A DNA stretch of 64,000 nucleotides from ECT2AJA-110-A sp035399845. GTDB lineage: Bacteria > Planctomycetota > Phycisphaerae > UBA1845 > UTPLA1. The notes under the pieces were generated by a model. It saw nothing but the letters and a program-made list of their open reading frames with translations, was not told the DNA's origin and made no database searches. The position numbers and the translations under genes were made by a program. This document shows, in pieces, positions 44,355 through 53,556 of the stretch; position 1 is the stretch's first letter; each line of letters opens with the position of its first letter. The stretch is from positions 1 through 64,000 of the forward strand of contig DAOPJV010000026.1 of the NCBI GenBank assembly GCA_035399845.1, given 5' to 3'.

Positions 44355-46363
44355 CGCGACACCTCCTTCATGGAGCCAACGGGCTTTGTCGGATTCGGCG
44401 ACACGGGAACCACCGCCTCCTGCGCGGGCGTCGCCGCAGGGGGTTCCGAGGGCTTCGGATTCGACGGCCGATCGAGATTCAGCCACTCCGGCGTGTCGAA
44501 AGGTGGCGCCGCCGGCCGTTCAAACGGCGGCGGAGGCGTCCTGCCCTGTTCCTCGACGATGAGCTCGCGGACCGCCGAACGAATACTCGACGCTTCAGAC
44601 TCCCACGATCGCTGACCGCGGATCTTGTCCAGCAACTGGGAGGCGTGCACGTGACGCGGGAAGTGATTCAGCGCGAGCCGCGCGTACCAGGCGGCGCCGT
44701 CGAGATCACCCTTGTCCATCCGAGCCAGCGCCTTGGTGTAATACTGTTCCGAAATGCGTTCGCGCCCGATGGGCTGCACGCCGGCACGCGCGCCCAGACG
44801 CACGCGCTCGACATCCTGATACAGCGACTCGCCCTTCTCGAAGTCGTAGGGATCCTTCACGATGTGAACCGTCAGCAGAACGATCACTTCTTCCCGCACC
44901 GTCGTGTCCGTCGTCACGCGGAACAGCGGCCCCAGCCCCGGCAGGTCGCCAAGCAACGGCGTCTGTTCGCGCCCCGCCGTCGTGACTTCGCGGAAGAGAC
45001 CACCGATTAGAATCGTGTGCCCGTCGCGAACCATGATGTTTGTCGTGACTTCCGTCGTCTGTTCGAACGGGAGATTCGACGCCGTCAGACCACCGGTCGA
45101 GTCCTTCGGATGAATCTCCATCCGAACGAACCCGTCGTCGCCGATGTAGGGCCGAAACGTGAGGATCGTGCCCGTTTCCAGGAACTCGACTGTCTGGGTC
45201 GACGTCGTTTCCGTGATGGTTGTCGTGATGTAACCGTCGCGCCGGCCGACGATGACCTGGCCGAACTGCTTGTTCAGCGCGAGGACCTTCGGGTTCGCGA
45301 TCACGTCGGTATCCGTGACGGCTTCCAGCGCCCGCACGAAGACACCGATCTGGTCCTTGATGATGCCGAACGTGAATCCGCCACCGGGCACGGCGTTGTT
45401 GAAATTGGTCCGCGCCGTCAGCGTGGTGTCGCCCAGGACATTCTGCGGCGTCTGTCCCGTCGTGATGCTCTGCGCCGCGGGACTCGTGCTGTTCAGCGCC
45501 GTGAAATCGATGCCGCCGACGACAGTGAAGTCGATGCCCATCGCATTGTTTTCGTTCAGCGTCGCCCGCAGGATCGTGGCTTCAATCAGCGCCTGCTGAG
45601 GTCGCGTGTCCACCTCCCGGATGATGCTGAGCATGCGTTCGACGACGTCGCTGTAGTCTGTGATGACGATCGTGTCCGCCGTCGCGAGCACATTGCCTTC
45701 CGTGTCCGCGGGGCCCGCGTCACCACCCAGACCGATGTTGGACGGCGGCGTCATGGCGATGCTGCCGGATTCGCTCCTGAGCGGCTCGATCAGGGCCTGC
45801 ACGTCCGCGGCGCGCGCATACGAGAGATGCACGACGCGCGTCACGACCTTGCGCGAGCTCGATTTCATCTTCTCGATTTCCGCGATCGGATGGATATAGA
45901 TGAAGTTGCCTTCGCTGACGTAGCCGAGCCCGTTCGCGACGAGCATGGCGCGCAGCGCTTCGTCAAACGTCGCGTCATACAACGTGGCGCTGACGACGCC
46001 GTCGGCGCCGGGCCCCAGAATGATGTTCTTCTTCGTCGGCTCCGACAGCATGCGCAGCGCGTCGGAGAGCGGCAGTCCTGAAATGTGAAGTGTGATGCGA
46101 TCGTCGACGCCGACCTGCACGAATGGCTCACTCGCGGATTTCTTCTCGGGAGCGTCGCTCTGCGTCTGCGTCGACACGTCTGCGTCCAGGCCCGCCGGCG
46201 CCATGGCGGCGTCCGGTGTCTGCGCAGGGCTCGCGTTCACAAGGCAGAGGTGTAGCGACAGAATGATCGCCGTCGACATTCGGCGATGTGCCGAACCCCC
46301 TGGGCGAGCCGTCAGTCCGCGTTCGCGCTCCCTGATCATTATCCGTCGCGCCTCCATACGCAT
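44351..46363 (-). CDS. Secretin (GspD/PilQ family)
   Basis: The 670-residue protein has a likely signal peptide from MSTAIILSLHLCLVNASPAQ (residue 29; a start there is possible). Residues about 80-270 contain secretin N-domain repeats (ITLHISGLPLSDALRMLSE and MEARRIM-type helices; VVHLSYARAADVQALIEPL). The secretin core holds NPKVLALNKQFGQVIVGRR, VEFLETGTILTFRPYIG and the highly conserved IMVRDGHTILIGGLFRE...PLLGDLPGLGPLFR. After residue 560 are TPR-like helices and a Pro-rich tail that is unusual for the family. The 3' end overlaps the next gene by four bases. It forms the outer-membrane gate. Confidence 0.92.
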   Translation of the reverse strand: MRMEARRIMIRERERGLTARPGGSAHRRMSTAIILSLHLCLVNASPAQTPDAAMAPAGLDADVSTQTQSDAPEKKSASEPFVQVGVDDRITLHISGLPLSDALRMLSEPTKKNIILGPGADGVVSATLYDATFDEALRAMLVANGLGYVSEGNFIYIHPIAEIEKMKSSSRKVVTRVVHLSYARAADVQALIEPLRSESGSIAMTPPSNIGLGGDAGPADTEGNVLATADTIVITDYSDVVERMLSIIREVDTRPQQALIEATILRATLNENNAMGIDFTVVGGIDFTALNSTSPAAQSITTGQTPQNVLGDTTLTARTNFNNAVPGGGFTFGIIKDQIGVFVRALEAVTDTDVIANPKVLALNKQFGQVIVGRRDGYITTTITETTSTQTVEFLETGTILTFRPYIGDDGFVRMEIHPKDSTGGLTASNLPFEQTTEVTTNIMVRDGHTILIGGLFREVTTAGREQTPLLGDLPGLGPLFRVTTDTTVREEVIVLLTVHIVKDPYDFEKGESLYQDVERVRLGARAGVQPIGRERISEQYYTKALARMDKGDLDGAAWYARLALNHFPRHVHASQLLDKIRGQRSWESEASSIRSAVRELIVEEQGRTPPPPFERPAAPPFDTPEWLNLDRPSNPKPSEPPAATPAQEAVVPVSPNPTKPVGSMKEVSR

Positions 46364-46414
46364 TACGCGCTTATCCGAAGGTTCAATCGGACGTTATGGG
46401 CGACAGGTTCTGTT

Positions 46415-47077
46415 CTAAGGAGCGTTCAGGACGCGTGTGACGCCCGAGAACTGGAGCGTTACGCGGCGATTCTCGATATGGAAGACCGTAAATCCCTCGA
46501 TTTCGTCGCCCTGGTGGACGAGCCGTCCGGAAATGTAGGCGGAACTGATGGGTCCGATCATGGTCGACTGAAGTTCGAGCTTCGACAGCCGCTCATCGGC
46601 CAGGTGCTCGACGGCGTCGGCCTTGGCCTGGTAATCGGACCATTGTTCCGAAAGGCGTGACAGCCAGGTTTCCGCGGGCGAAATCTCCGCGTCCGCGTCT
46701 TTTCGAACCGGCAGCTTCCAGGCGGCGCTGCGGAACGGATTCCGCGCCAGTGTTCGAGGCAGACCCGAGAGGTTCCGGCTTCGCGGCGCCTCTGACGGAT
46801 CTTCGGCGACTTTTGCCGATGTCGCTCCGGACCTGCCGGCGCCGGGGCGCGGCCGACTTGTCGGCGGCGGGCCGGATGTCGGGACAACGACCTCCGGCGC
46901 GTTCACGACGGGCGCCGGCGCCGCGACCACCTTGGTCGGCGCCTCGCCGGTCCAGAACAGGCGACCGACGGCCACGACAAGAATCAGAAACAGGACGCCC
47001 AGTCCCGCGGTCTTCTTTTTCTGAGCCGCGGCGTCGCGCCTGAGTCGCTCAACGAGCTGTCGGATCGTCTCACCCAT
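46415..47077 (-). CDS. PilP/GspC-like inner-membrane pilus protein
   Basis: ATG 47077 overlaps the PilO stop by eight bases; the upstream extension is not needed. About 220 residues. One N-terminal span (AGLGVLFLILVVAVGRLFW), a Pro/Ala-rich linker, then a C-terminal domain with LQSTMIGPISSAYISGRLVHQGDEIEGFTVFHIENRRVTLQF, the HR-type beta domain of GspC and PilP that contacts the secretin. Cys is absent, so it is not lipidated as PilP of Proteobacteria is. Gene position between PilO and the secretin supports the assignment. Confidence 0.78.
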   Translation of the reverse strand: MGETIRQLVERLRRDAAAQKKKTAGLGVLFLILVVAVGRLFWTGEAPTKVVAAPAPVVNAPEVVVPTSGPPPTSRPRPGAGRSGATSAKVAEDPSEAPRSRNLSGLPRTLARNPFRSAAWKLPVRKDADAEISPAETWLSRLSEQWSDYQAKADAVEHLADERLSKLELQSTMIGPISSAYISGRLVHQGDEIEGFTVFHIENRRVTLQFSGVTRVLNAP

Positions 47078-47705
47078 TCGACTTGCGGACCGCATCCCCT
47101 CCGTTGGCGAGAACACTCGGCAGGTTCCCGATCAGGCGATCGTGATTGTGATGAAACGCCTGAACCACCATCGTCACGTTCAGCTCGCGTCCTGACTCGT
47201 CGACCGCCTCGACCTGAAAACGCTCGACGTAGGCGAGTCTTGGCAGCGTTTCGATGGCGTCCAGCAGTTCGAACGCCTTTTCAAAGCTCGATCGAAACAC
47301 AATCTGCACAGGCAGGACGCCGGTTCCTTCGGCGAGCTGAAGGCGTTCCGGAAGGTTCTCCCCCGACACGCGCGTTGCCGGAAGCGGCTGTACGTTGAAG
47401 TCGGCAATCCCCGTCTTCGACATGGCGTCCGATAGTTCATTGAGAAATTCGCCCAGTCTCCGATCAGAGGGCAGACGTCGGCGAAAGGCGCTCACTTCGT
47501 CGGAAAGCGACAGGAGCTCCCTGTAGAGCCCGCTGATGTCTCCGACCTGGAACTGCTGCGTGCTGACGGCCAGCTGCTCGGCGGAGATCGAGTCGCGCAG
47601 GTCGCGCAATCGTCGATTGCCGGGCATAAGCAGGCCGAACGTAAATCCGAGGCCGGCCACGGCGACAATCGAAATCGTGATCACATTCAGTCGCTTGGTG
47701 CTCAT
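47070..47705 (-). CDS. PilO-like pilus assembly protein
   Basis: The 211-residue protein has a single N-terminal span (VITISIVAVAGLGFTFGLLM), a helical coiled segment (LRDLRDSISAEQLAVSTQQ) and a ferredoxin-like alpha/beta domain with LPVQIVFRSSFEKAFELLDAIETLPRLAYVERF. This is the usual PilO/GspM plan. ATGA overlap with PilN and an 8-bp overlap with PilP make a tightly coupled block. It is expected to form the inner-membrane alignment complex with PilN, PilP and PilM. Confidence 0.85.
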   Translation of the reverse strand: MSTKRLNVITISIVAVAGLGFTFGLLMPGNRRLRDLRDSISAEQLAVSTQQFQVGDISGLYRELLSLSDEVSAFRRRLPSDRRLGEFLNELSDAMSKTGIADFNVQPLPATRVSGENLPERLQLAEGTGVLPVQIVFRSSFEKAFELLDAIETLPRLAYVERFQVEAVDESGRELNVTMVVQAFHHNHDRLIGNLPSVLANGGDAVRKSNG

Positions 47706-48394
47706 CGCTTCGGCGCCGCCTCCTGTGCCATTCGACAGGTCATTCGAAACCGACGAGCCGCGCGTCCCGCGTACATCGTCGGTTCCCGAACGTCCATGTC
47801 CACTTCGAAGAAGGCGGGACTCTTGTCCAGCGCTGCGGCGAAATCGATGATGTCCGGAATGGACCGGGCGACGCCATACAGCGTCAGGCCCCTGCGCATC
47901 GACTCAATTTCCGTCAACGTCGGCGCCATCGGCTCGGTTCGAGTCGCTCGCGGGTTCCGACGGGACACGGGCGCCTGCGCCATCGCGGACTGCTTGCCCG
48001 TTTCGACGGCGTACTCGCTCATGGACGGTTCGTACATCTGGATCCCCGTCAGGACGATCGAATCCGGAATCCGCTGACTGAGTTCCCCGAAGACCGATAC
48101 CAGGCTTCGCTCGCCGGCCAGTTCGCGCATCAGGTCCTGGAGATTCGTCAGGGCGGTCCGCGCCTGCTCCATCTCCGCCTTGCGCGTCGCGAGACTCTCC
48201 ATCTGAGCCTTCTGCGCCGCGACATCCTGCATCATCGCTTCCGCGGAACTGATCTGGTAATAGTGCGCCCCCACCCAGACGAGCATGATCGAGAAAATCC
48301 CGACGATGCTGGCAACACGCTGGCGCACCATTCCGCGCACGCGACGGCGCTCGTGGTACTCCGCCGGAATGAAATCGCAATCGCGCGAAACCAA
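47702..48394 (-). CDS. PilN-like pilus assembly protein
   Basis: The 230-residue protein begins MVSRDCDFIPAEYHERRR; the FIPAEY segment resembles the cytoplasmic PilM-binding motif (INLLP in other PilN). One span follows (IVGIFSIMLVWVGAHYY), then a long helix (MMQDVAAQKAQMESLATRKAEMEQ) and a ferredoxin-like domain (IPDSIVLTGIQMY... LTLYGVARSIPDIIDFAAAL). It lies 18 bp after PilM and overlaps PilO by four bases, matching the PilMNOP order. Confidence 0.83.
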   Translation of the reverse strand: MVSRDCDFIPAEYHERRRVRGMVRQRVASIVGIFSIMLVWVGAHYYQISSAEAMMQDVAAQKAQMESLATRKAEMEQARTALTNLQDLMRELAGERSLVSVFGELSQRIPDSIVLTGIQMYEPSMSEYAVETGKQSAMAQAPVSRRNPRATRTEPMAPTLTEIESMRRGLTLYGVARSIPDIIDFAAALDKSPAFFEVDMDVREPTMYAGRAARRFRMTCRMAQEAAPKR

Positions 48395-48412
48395 CGCCCT
48401 CTCCTTCGACGC

Positions 48413-49555
48413 CTAGGCGCCCTGCAGCGACAACGCCTTTCGAAGCGACGATCGCCCCGTCGCGGCGCCACCGACCCATCGCGTCCCGCGAAGGGCGAGT
48501 CCGCCGGCCACGGCCCACGCGGGCTGAAACACCCGCCGTTCCCGACCGCCCATTCGATCCATGCCGGCCATGCCGCGAAGCGGATGGCCGATCGTGCACG
48601 GCACGTCAATCAGTTCGCGCAGCAGCTCCACGACGCGCGGCTCCGCGGCCTCTCCGCCCACGACCGTCAGGCTTTCGGGGCGACCGCCACGGAAGGTCAC
48701 GGCGAAGTACCGCAGGCACAGCTGTACTTCCCGACACAATCGTTCAATCAGCGGGCGCAGGGCGTCGCCGATCGTCGAGGCGATCTCCGGCGGCACGCCC
48801 GACTCCTCGTCCGCGCCTCGGCGCCCCGACTCCATCAGCCGAACGCGCAGGTCCGCCGCTTCGTCCACCGACACATCGAGCGCGCGGGAGACGGCCTCAT
48901 TGAACTGGTGTCCGCCGATGTCCACGACCTTCACGAACGAGATGTGGGCGCCGCGCGTCACGATGATGGTCGTCGCCGTGAAACCAATCTCGATAAAGAC
49001 GTTCACTGAGTTTTCATCTTCCGTCCGGCGAAGGAACCGAACGAAACTCCGCGCCACGGCGCAGGGCGTGATATCGATTGCCAGCGGGTTCAGCTTCAGC
49101 GTCTCAAGAAGATCCAGTCGCGCCGCGACACTCTCACTGTTGGCGGCGAAGGCGACGACCTCTTCCTTCTGCTCATTGCCGTGCCGGACTTCACCCACAT
49201 GGATATACTGAATCTGGACGTCACTCGGCTCCGCTTCGAATCGGGCCAGGGCCTCAAACAGCACGGCGTCCTTCATTTCTTCCGCCGGCATCCGGGGCAG
49301 TCGCAGATTCTTCAGCTGGACACACGACGCGCCGAGCGCCGTCACGACCTGATTGCCGTGGAAGGACGCCGACGAAAGCGCCTCTCGGATCGCGGCCTGC
49401 AGGCCCGACCCGTCCGAGGCGCCGGCGGAAATCGGACACTGGGCGGCGGCGTGGACCGTGGGCGTGCCGCCGACGTCCGCAAACTGAATCGCGCGCACGA
49501 AGGTCGAGCCGATATCCAGCCCGATCACGCCCGGTTTGTTAAGCCGCCTGAACAA
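48413..49555 (-). CDS. pilM: PilM-like actin-fold ATPase
   Basis: TTG 49555 gives MFRRLNKPGVIGLDIGSTFVRAIQF with GGAGG upstream, the normal PilM start; the longer frame is probably not translated. About 380 residues. The phosphate-1 motif GLDIGS, the phosphate-2 region VFIEIGFTATTIIV, the adenosine region LTVVGGEAAEP and the segment VDIGGHQFNEAVSRAL follow the PilM plan. A C-terminal extension of about 50 residues is Gly/Arg-rich. It binds the PilN tail on the cytoplasmic side and should couple ATP state to the alignment complex. Confidence 0.9.
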   Translation of the reverse strand: MFRRLNKPGVIGLDIGSTFVRAIQFADVGGTPTVHAAAQCPISAGASDGSGLQAAIREALSSASFHGNQVVTALGASCVQLKNLRLPRMPAEEMKDAVLFEALARFEAEPSDVQIQYIHVGEVRHGNEQKEEVVAFAANSESVAARLDLLETLKLNPLAIDITPCAVARSFVRFLRRTEDENSVNVFIEIGFTATTIIVTRGAHISFVKVVDIGGHQFNEAVSRALDVSVDEAADLRVRLMESGRRGADEESGVPPEIASTIGDALRPLIERLCREVQLCLRYFAVTFRGGRPESLTVVGGEAAEPRVVELLRELIDVPCTIGHPLRGMAGMDRMGGRERRVFQPAWAVAGGLALRGTRWVGGAATGRSSLRKALSLQGA

Positions 49556-49649
49556 CCGCCATTGCCTCCCGCCGCCCTCTCGGGGCGTCCACCTGTTTCG
49601 GCGCACTTGCCGCGCCTCGTCATGCCGAACGTTCCGAACACCCAGCGCG

Positions 49650-50321
49650 TCAGCCGCCCAGCAGGTCATCCAGCAGATCCGATACGGCGTCGGTCACATT
49701 GGTCCGCGTCGTCTTGTCCGCCGTCTCATCGACGATCGTCTCCTCGCCCGTCTCGCGAGTGATAACGCTCGTGTCTTCGCCGATGCTGCGCGTCAGGCCC
49801 GAGGCCGCCGCGACAGTTTCCACGGGAATGACCTTCGTCATCGTGGTTCGCGTCGTCGTCATGCCTGTCGTCGGAGAGATCGCGATCTCGAACGTCGATT
49901 CGCCACTCGTGATCTGCACGAGGGCCGGCACGTCCTGATCGGGCACGCCGACGCCGTCGAATCCGACTGCGTCGTCGCCATTGAAATCCACGCCGGTAAT
50001 GTTCACACCCTGGAAGTCGCCATCCGTCGATACGATGTAGGCCCTCCCCGTGCGTTCGTTCGTGATCGCCGTCGATGTGTCCGACTTGCGCGCCAGATGA
50101 TAGCGATCGTTCGCCAGATCCACCTGAATTACGATCGGATCGATCGGGTTCGCAATACTCATGCTCTGGGCGTACGCGATATCGCTCTCGAGCTTCATCG
50201 CGAAATTGCGACCGCGCTGCGTATCGATCGCGCCGGAATCGGGCATCGCCGCAACGAACAGAATCGTTGCGACAACGACGACCATCATGACTTCGATCAG
50301 CGTAAAACCACGTCTCGTCAT
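49650..50321 (-). CDS. GspH-like pseudopilin with Thr-rich C-terminal extension
   Basis: ATG 50321 gives MTRRGFTLIEVMMVVVVATILFVAAM, a class III leader with the canonical Gly at -1 and Glu at +5. About 223 residues. The globular part contains NFAMKLESDIAYAQSMSIANPIDPIVIQV, similar to GspH/FimT pseudopilins. The last 70 residues are Thr/Asp/Glu-rich (EETIVDETADKTTRTN) and end LLDDLLGG, unlike usual pseudopilins. The frame opens upstream into a low-complexity Arg-rich stretch that is not credible. Confidence 0.85.
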   Translation of the reverse strand: MTRRGFTLIEVMMVVVVATILFVAAMPDSGAIDTQRGRNFAMKLESDIAYAQSMSIANPIDPIVIQVDLANDRYHLARKSDTSTAITNERTGRAYIVSTDGDFQGVNITGVDFNGDDAVGFDGVGVPDQDVPALVQITSGESTFEIAISPTTGMTTTRTTMTKVIPVETVAAASGLTRSIGEDTSVITRETGEETIVDETADKTTRTNVTDAVSDLLDDLLGG

Positions 50322-50364
50322 GTCATCTTCCCCCAAATGAACACCGCCGCGCGGCGGCGCCCGC

Positions 50365-50688
50365 TTAGCCCTTCGCGCCCGATTTGACGCGCGGACCTTC
50401 TCGGCCCTCCTTGCGCGTATCGGTCGTTTTGATCTCCACCTTGACGGTCTTGGTCTGCAGGTGCCCCAGGATCGCCGATAAGAGCCGATTGGTTTCCCTG
50501 GATTCCTCGACGATCTCCTTGCGCTGTTTGGCTGTGTCCGGTATCTGCGCCTGCGCCGCCGGCAGGGCCGGCGCCCGCTCGTAGGCCAGTTCGACCACGA
50601 CAATCGACAGCAGGACCGCGATGATCGTCAGCAGCGATCGCGTGTATCGATCCAGTTTTATGATTCCGTTCTCCATGGCCGCCCCCAT
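50365..50688 (-). CDS. Small single-span membrane protein
   Basis: A 107-residue product; ATG 50676 (MENGIIKLDRYTR) is an alternative with GGGGGCGG upstream. One span (LLTIIAVLLSIVVVEL) precedes a charged helix (KQRKEIVEESRETNRLLSAILGHL) and a Lys-rich end. Small proteins that open with KLDRYTR-L are frequent in planctomycetes as I recall. Its start is two bases after the PilX-like stop, so it is part of the pilus operon. No function is known to me. Confidence 0.65.
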   Translation of the reverse strand: MGAAMENGIIKLDRYTRSLLTIIAVLLSIVVVELAYERAPALPAAQAQIPDTAKQRKEIVEESRETNRLLSAILGHLQTKTVKVEIKTTDTRKEGREGPRVKSGAKG

Positions 50689-50690
50689 TC

Positions 50691-51959
50691 CTAGTAGTCG
50701 CTCCAGCTGATCAGCGTGTACGGCATCGCCGACACGCGGAAGTCGTAGAATTTTGCGTAATGACTGTTGTAAGTCAGCGTGACGCTGGCGCCGGAGGCGT
50801 CCTCATTTTCGATCGCCTCCGAGTCCGTCGCGATCAGCGCGCCGTTGATACTGACTGACGCGTTCTTCTTGTTGCCGCCATTCAGCGTTTGGCACAATGT
50901 AGCGCCGTACACCGAGAGCCCCGCGGAAGCCGTTTCGACGCGGATACTCCCGCTGCAAACGATCGCCGGATAGTTGGCGACGGCCGTCAGTTGGCGCGCC
51001 CCGCTGTCCTTGATCTTCAGGTCGCCGTCCACCACGAGCGTTCCGTAGAACGTCAGGCCAGACTCAAGCGTGAGATCGCCCTTCTTGACGACGACGATGC
51101 GACCCGGATTGTCGGTGTCGGCGTCGAGGATGCCGTTCAGCGTCCCGGCCTCCGTGGCGTCCATTGACGAGCTGTCGTAGTAGTAGGCGTTGCAGGTGGA
51201 CCCGTTCACAATGTACTGCGTGTACGCCGACACATCGATCGTCGGCATAGGTACGGCGTCGACGTACGACTCCGTCGTCGGCTTCGCTGAGAGACTCAGC
51301 CACAGGATCAGGCCCGTCGACGACATTGTTCCCGTGCAGTCTCCCGAATAGACGATTGCGCCATTAGCGTGAACGGGACCGATGACACGGACACTCGATG
51401 ATGCGGTCAACGTATCACCACACAACGCGGCGTAGGGCACTTCCACGAGTGAATCCGGCCGCATCTTGACCTTCGCGCGGACGCCCCGCTTGCCACGGGC
51501 CTCGCCGTCGTTATCCATCGCAAATCCGAACGCGTCGATCTGGTAGACGTCCGTCAGCGTGGCGTCCTGCGTGACGGCCACGTTGATGAAGTCATTCGTC
51601 GAGTCGATTCGCAGCGCCCGGGCGCCGGGCCAATAGGAACCGTCCGCGACATCGTCCGGCGGATACAGCAGGTAGTGGCAGGCGATATCCACGCCCGAGC
51701 CCGCAAGGTAGGACGCCCGGGACGAGGCCATCAGGTTCTCCGCCTCCGTGAGCACGGACGCGTGCGCCTCGAGAAAGGCCGTCGCGACGGAGAAGGCGAC
51801 GACCGCCAGACCGAGAACGATGATCAGCACATAGCCACAGCGACGGCCGGCGTGCGGAGCGACGCGCACGCGCGGACGTCCCGCCGCGGCTCGCGCCGCG
51901 TCTGTCGGAACCACACTGTCGCGTTGCCGTGTCGTCATGACCAGGTCCACCTCATCCAT
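50691..51959 (-). CDS. PilX-like minor pilin / general secretion K-type protein
   Basis: The 422-residue protein has a prepilin-like N-terminus: a basic leader, then RRCGYVLIIVLGLAVVAFSVATAFLEAHASVL, with Gly at the likely cleavage site. ATG 51938 (MTTRQRD...) is an alternative start. The large globular part includes VPYAALCGDTLTASSSVRVIGPVHANGAIVYSG and a later beta-rich stretch with LESGLTFYGTLVVDGDLKI, a right-handed-beta-helix-like pattern with Asp/Gly turns seen in PilX/polymer-forming domains. It ends with LISWSDY. It is probably a minor pilin that tops or initiates the fibre. Confidence 0.75.
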   Translation of the reverse strand: MDEVDLVMTTRQRDSVVPTDAARAAAGRPRVRVAPHAGRRCGYVLIIVLGLAVVAFSVATAFLEAHASVLTEAENLMASSRASYLAGSGVDIACHYLLYPPDDVADGSYWPGARALRIDSTNDFINVAVTQDATLTDVYQIDAFGFAMDNDGEARGKRGVRAKVKMRPDSLVEVPYAALCGDTLTASSSVRVIGPVHANGAIVYSGDCTGTMSSTGLILWLSLSAKPTTESYVDAVPMPTIDVSAYTQYIVNGSTCNAYYYDSSSMDATEAGTLNGILDADTDNPGRIVVVKKGDLTLESGLTFYGTLVVDGDLKIKDSGARQLTAVANYPAIVCSGSIRVETASAGLSVYGATLCQTLNGGNKKNASVSINGALIATDSEAIENEDASGASVTLTYNSHYAKFYDFRVSAMPYTLISWSDY

Positions 51960-51989
51960 CGAGAGCGCATCGTTGCGACGCCGGGTTCG

Positions 51990-52724
51990 CTAGCCCGGGT
52001 ACTTGACGGTATCGCCGTCCACATCCGCCCAGCCCGTCCATCGCGAGTATTCGACCCGTTGGCTCGGCTCGTCCGCGGACGCGCCGTCGTCGTGCGTGTT
52101 GTCATTGAAGAGGTAATCGGCCGAGGCTCGCGGCGACGCCGATTCGCGAAAGAGCAGCGTGATCGAGTCGGTCTCGACGGCGAACTTGAAATTGACGATT
52201 CGCGTCTCCGTGTATTCCGGAAATCCCGACATCGAGAATCGAAGGATGTTCTCGGCGAAGATGGTCTGCCTCACGGAATACGTCGCTGCCGCCGCGGTCC
52301 AGAGCGCCTCCATGGAGAACTGCTTTTCGGTCAGGGCGGGACCGACATCTCCATCGTACGTCGGCTGCGTCTGCCACAGGTAAAGCTGATTGGTGAGCCC
52401 GTCGAATTCGATCAGACACGTTTCGTGGAGATTGACGATCTCGTCGTCGTTCAGGTCCGCATTCCAGAGGATGATCGTCGTGGACGTGACGACACCGACG
52501 GCGCGCGCCTGTCGGATCATGCCCGCCAGCCGATCCGCCGTCATCTGCCCCGTCTTCTTTGCGTTGCGCGTGTCCGACGTCTCGACGGCCGCATTGCTCA
52601 CGGCGGAGATCATCGTGGCGCCCGCGGCCAGGGTCATGGCCGTAATCGACGCCGCAATGAGCAACTCCACAAACGTGAAGGCGCGACGGGTGTGCCGGAT
52701 TCGTTTTCGCGGGTCCATGATCAC
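51990..52724 (-). CDS. PilW/GspJ-like minor pseudopilin
   Basis: The 244-residue protein has a prepilin leader HTRRAFTFVELLIAASITAMTLAAGATMI with Ala rather than Gly at the cleavage position and Glu at +5. The globular part includes TADRLAGMIRQARAVGVVTSTTIILWNAD, characteristic of GspJ/PilW. It precedes the PilX-like gene by 30 bp and follows the PilV-like gene by nine bases. No Cys pairs are visible. It should form a minor-pilin tip complex with PilV and PilX. Confidence 0.82.
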   Translation of the reverse strand: MIMDPRKRIRHTRRAFTFVELLIAASITAMTLAAGATMISAVSNAAVETSDTRNAKKTGQMTADRLAGMIRQARAVGVVTSTTIILWNADLNDDEIVNLHETCLIEFDGLTNQLYLWQTQPTYDGDVGPALTEKQFSMEALWTAAAATYSVRQTIFAENILRFSMSGFPEYTETRIVNFKFAVETDSITLLFRESASPRASADYLFNDNTHDDGASADEPSQRVEYSRWTGWADVDGDTVKYPG

Positions 52725-52733
52725 GCCACGCTC

Positions 52734-53288
52734 CTAGTACTCTCGCGCCTTGACGCGCACGAGTCGGAACACCTCGTTCCGATCGAGATAGACGAGGACA
52801 GTGATGCGCACGAACGAATAGGCGTCGTCATCCGCCGCCTGATCCGGTAACGCGATGTATTCGACTTTCACTCGACGGAAGAACCTGCTCATGGACGCGT
52901 CCGTCACGTCCGCGCCCTTGTAATCTTCGAGATGGCTGGTCGCCGTCGCGCCCTTGTATTCCAGGTACGCGTGGAAATCGTCGACGGCGTTGAAAAGACG
53001 ACGCTCCGTCTCGCCCGCCTCCGGCCCAAGGGAGGGCGCCAGTTCGCCCGGCGCGTAGAAGGGTCGAGCGAGGATCTCCTCCATCAGTTCCTCGGCCAGC
53101 TCCACGGCGATTTCAATCTCGCTCGCCGCGTTCATCTGCTGGGCGACGGCCACAAACGGAAGCGACACGGACGCCGCCACGATCGCCAGAATCGTCGACG
53201 CGATCAGCGCCTCCGCGATCGTGAATGCGCGGAATCTCCGACGGGGCGTCGAGTATCGTCTCGATCTGTCGTCATTCGAACCACGCAT
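52734..53288 (-). CDS. PilV/GspI-like minor pseudopilin
   Basis: ATG 53288 is six bases after GAGG; a longer frame continues far upstream but lacks support. About 184 residues. The leader is basic (RYSTPRRRFR) and the core AFTIAEALIASTILAIVAASVSLPFV has Ala at -1, and Glu near +5. The rest includes MEEILARPFY, typical of PilV/GspI, and a beta-rich C-terminus with YSFVRITVLVYLDRNEVFRLV. A hairpin between the major pilin and this gene suggests partial termination upstream of it. Confidence 0.82.
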   Translation of the reverse strand: MRGSNDDRSRRYSTPRRRFRAFTIAEALIASTILAIVAASVSLPFVAVAQQMNAASEIEIAVELAEELMEEILARPFYAPGELAPSLGPEAGETERRLFNAVDDFHAYLEYKGATATSHLEDYKGADVTDASMSRFFRRVKVEYIALPDQAADDDAYSFVRITVLVYLDRNEVFRLVRVKAREY

Positions 53289-53469
53289 CGGCATCCTCGC
53301 ACAACGGACGGCCGTTTCCGTCGTAAAGCCTACAATCCCGCGCGACGTCTGATTCACGCCAACTCGGACCCTCATGCTCAGGGCGATGGCGGCGCACGGG
53401 TTATCGCCCCCGACATCCGGACTCGTCCCGACTCTCATCGGCGAGCCGGACGCCCCGCGTAAATGGCGA

Positions 53470-53502
53470 AACGGCGCGTCGGGGGAATCCCGGCGCGCCG
53501 TT
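53470..53502 (-). terminator. Hairpin after the major pilin gene, possible attenuator
   Basis: A 9-bp stem (AACGGCGCG at 53470-53478 with CGCGCCGTT at 53494-53502) lies 55 bp downstream of the pilin stop. On the minus strand it is followed by an interrupted T-rich stretch. It would lower read-through into the minor-pilin genes. Confidence 0.5.
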
Positions 53503-53556
53503 CGTTCGGATCGATCGGACTTGCATGCGCTGCGAGCGTCTGCCAAGGTCTTTGCG

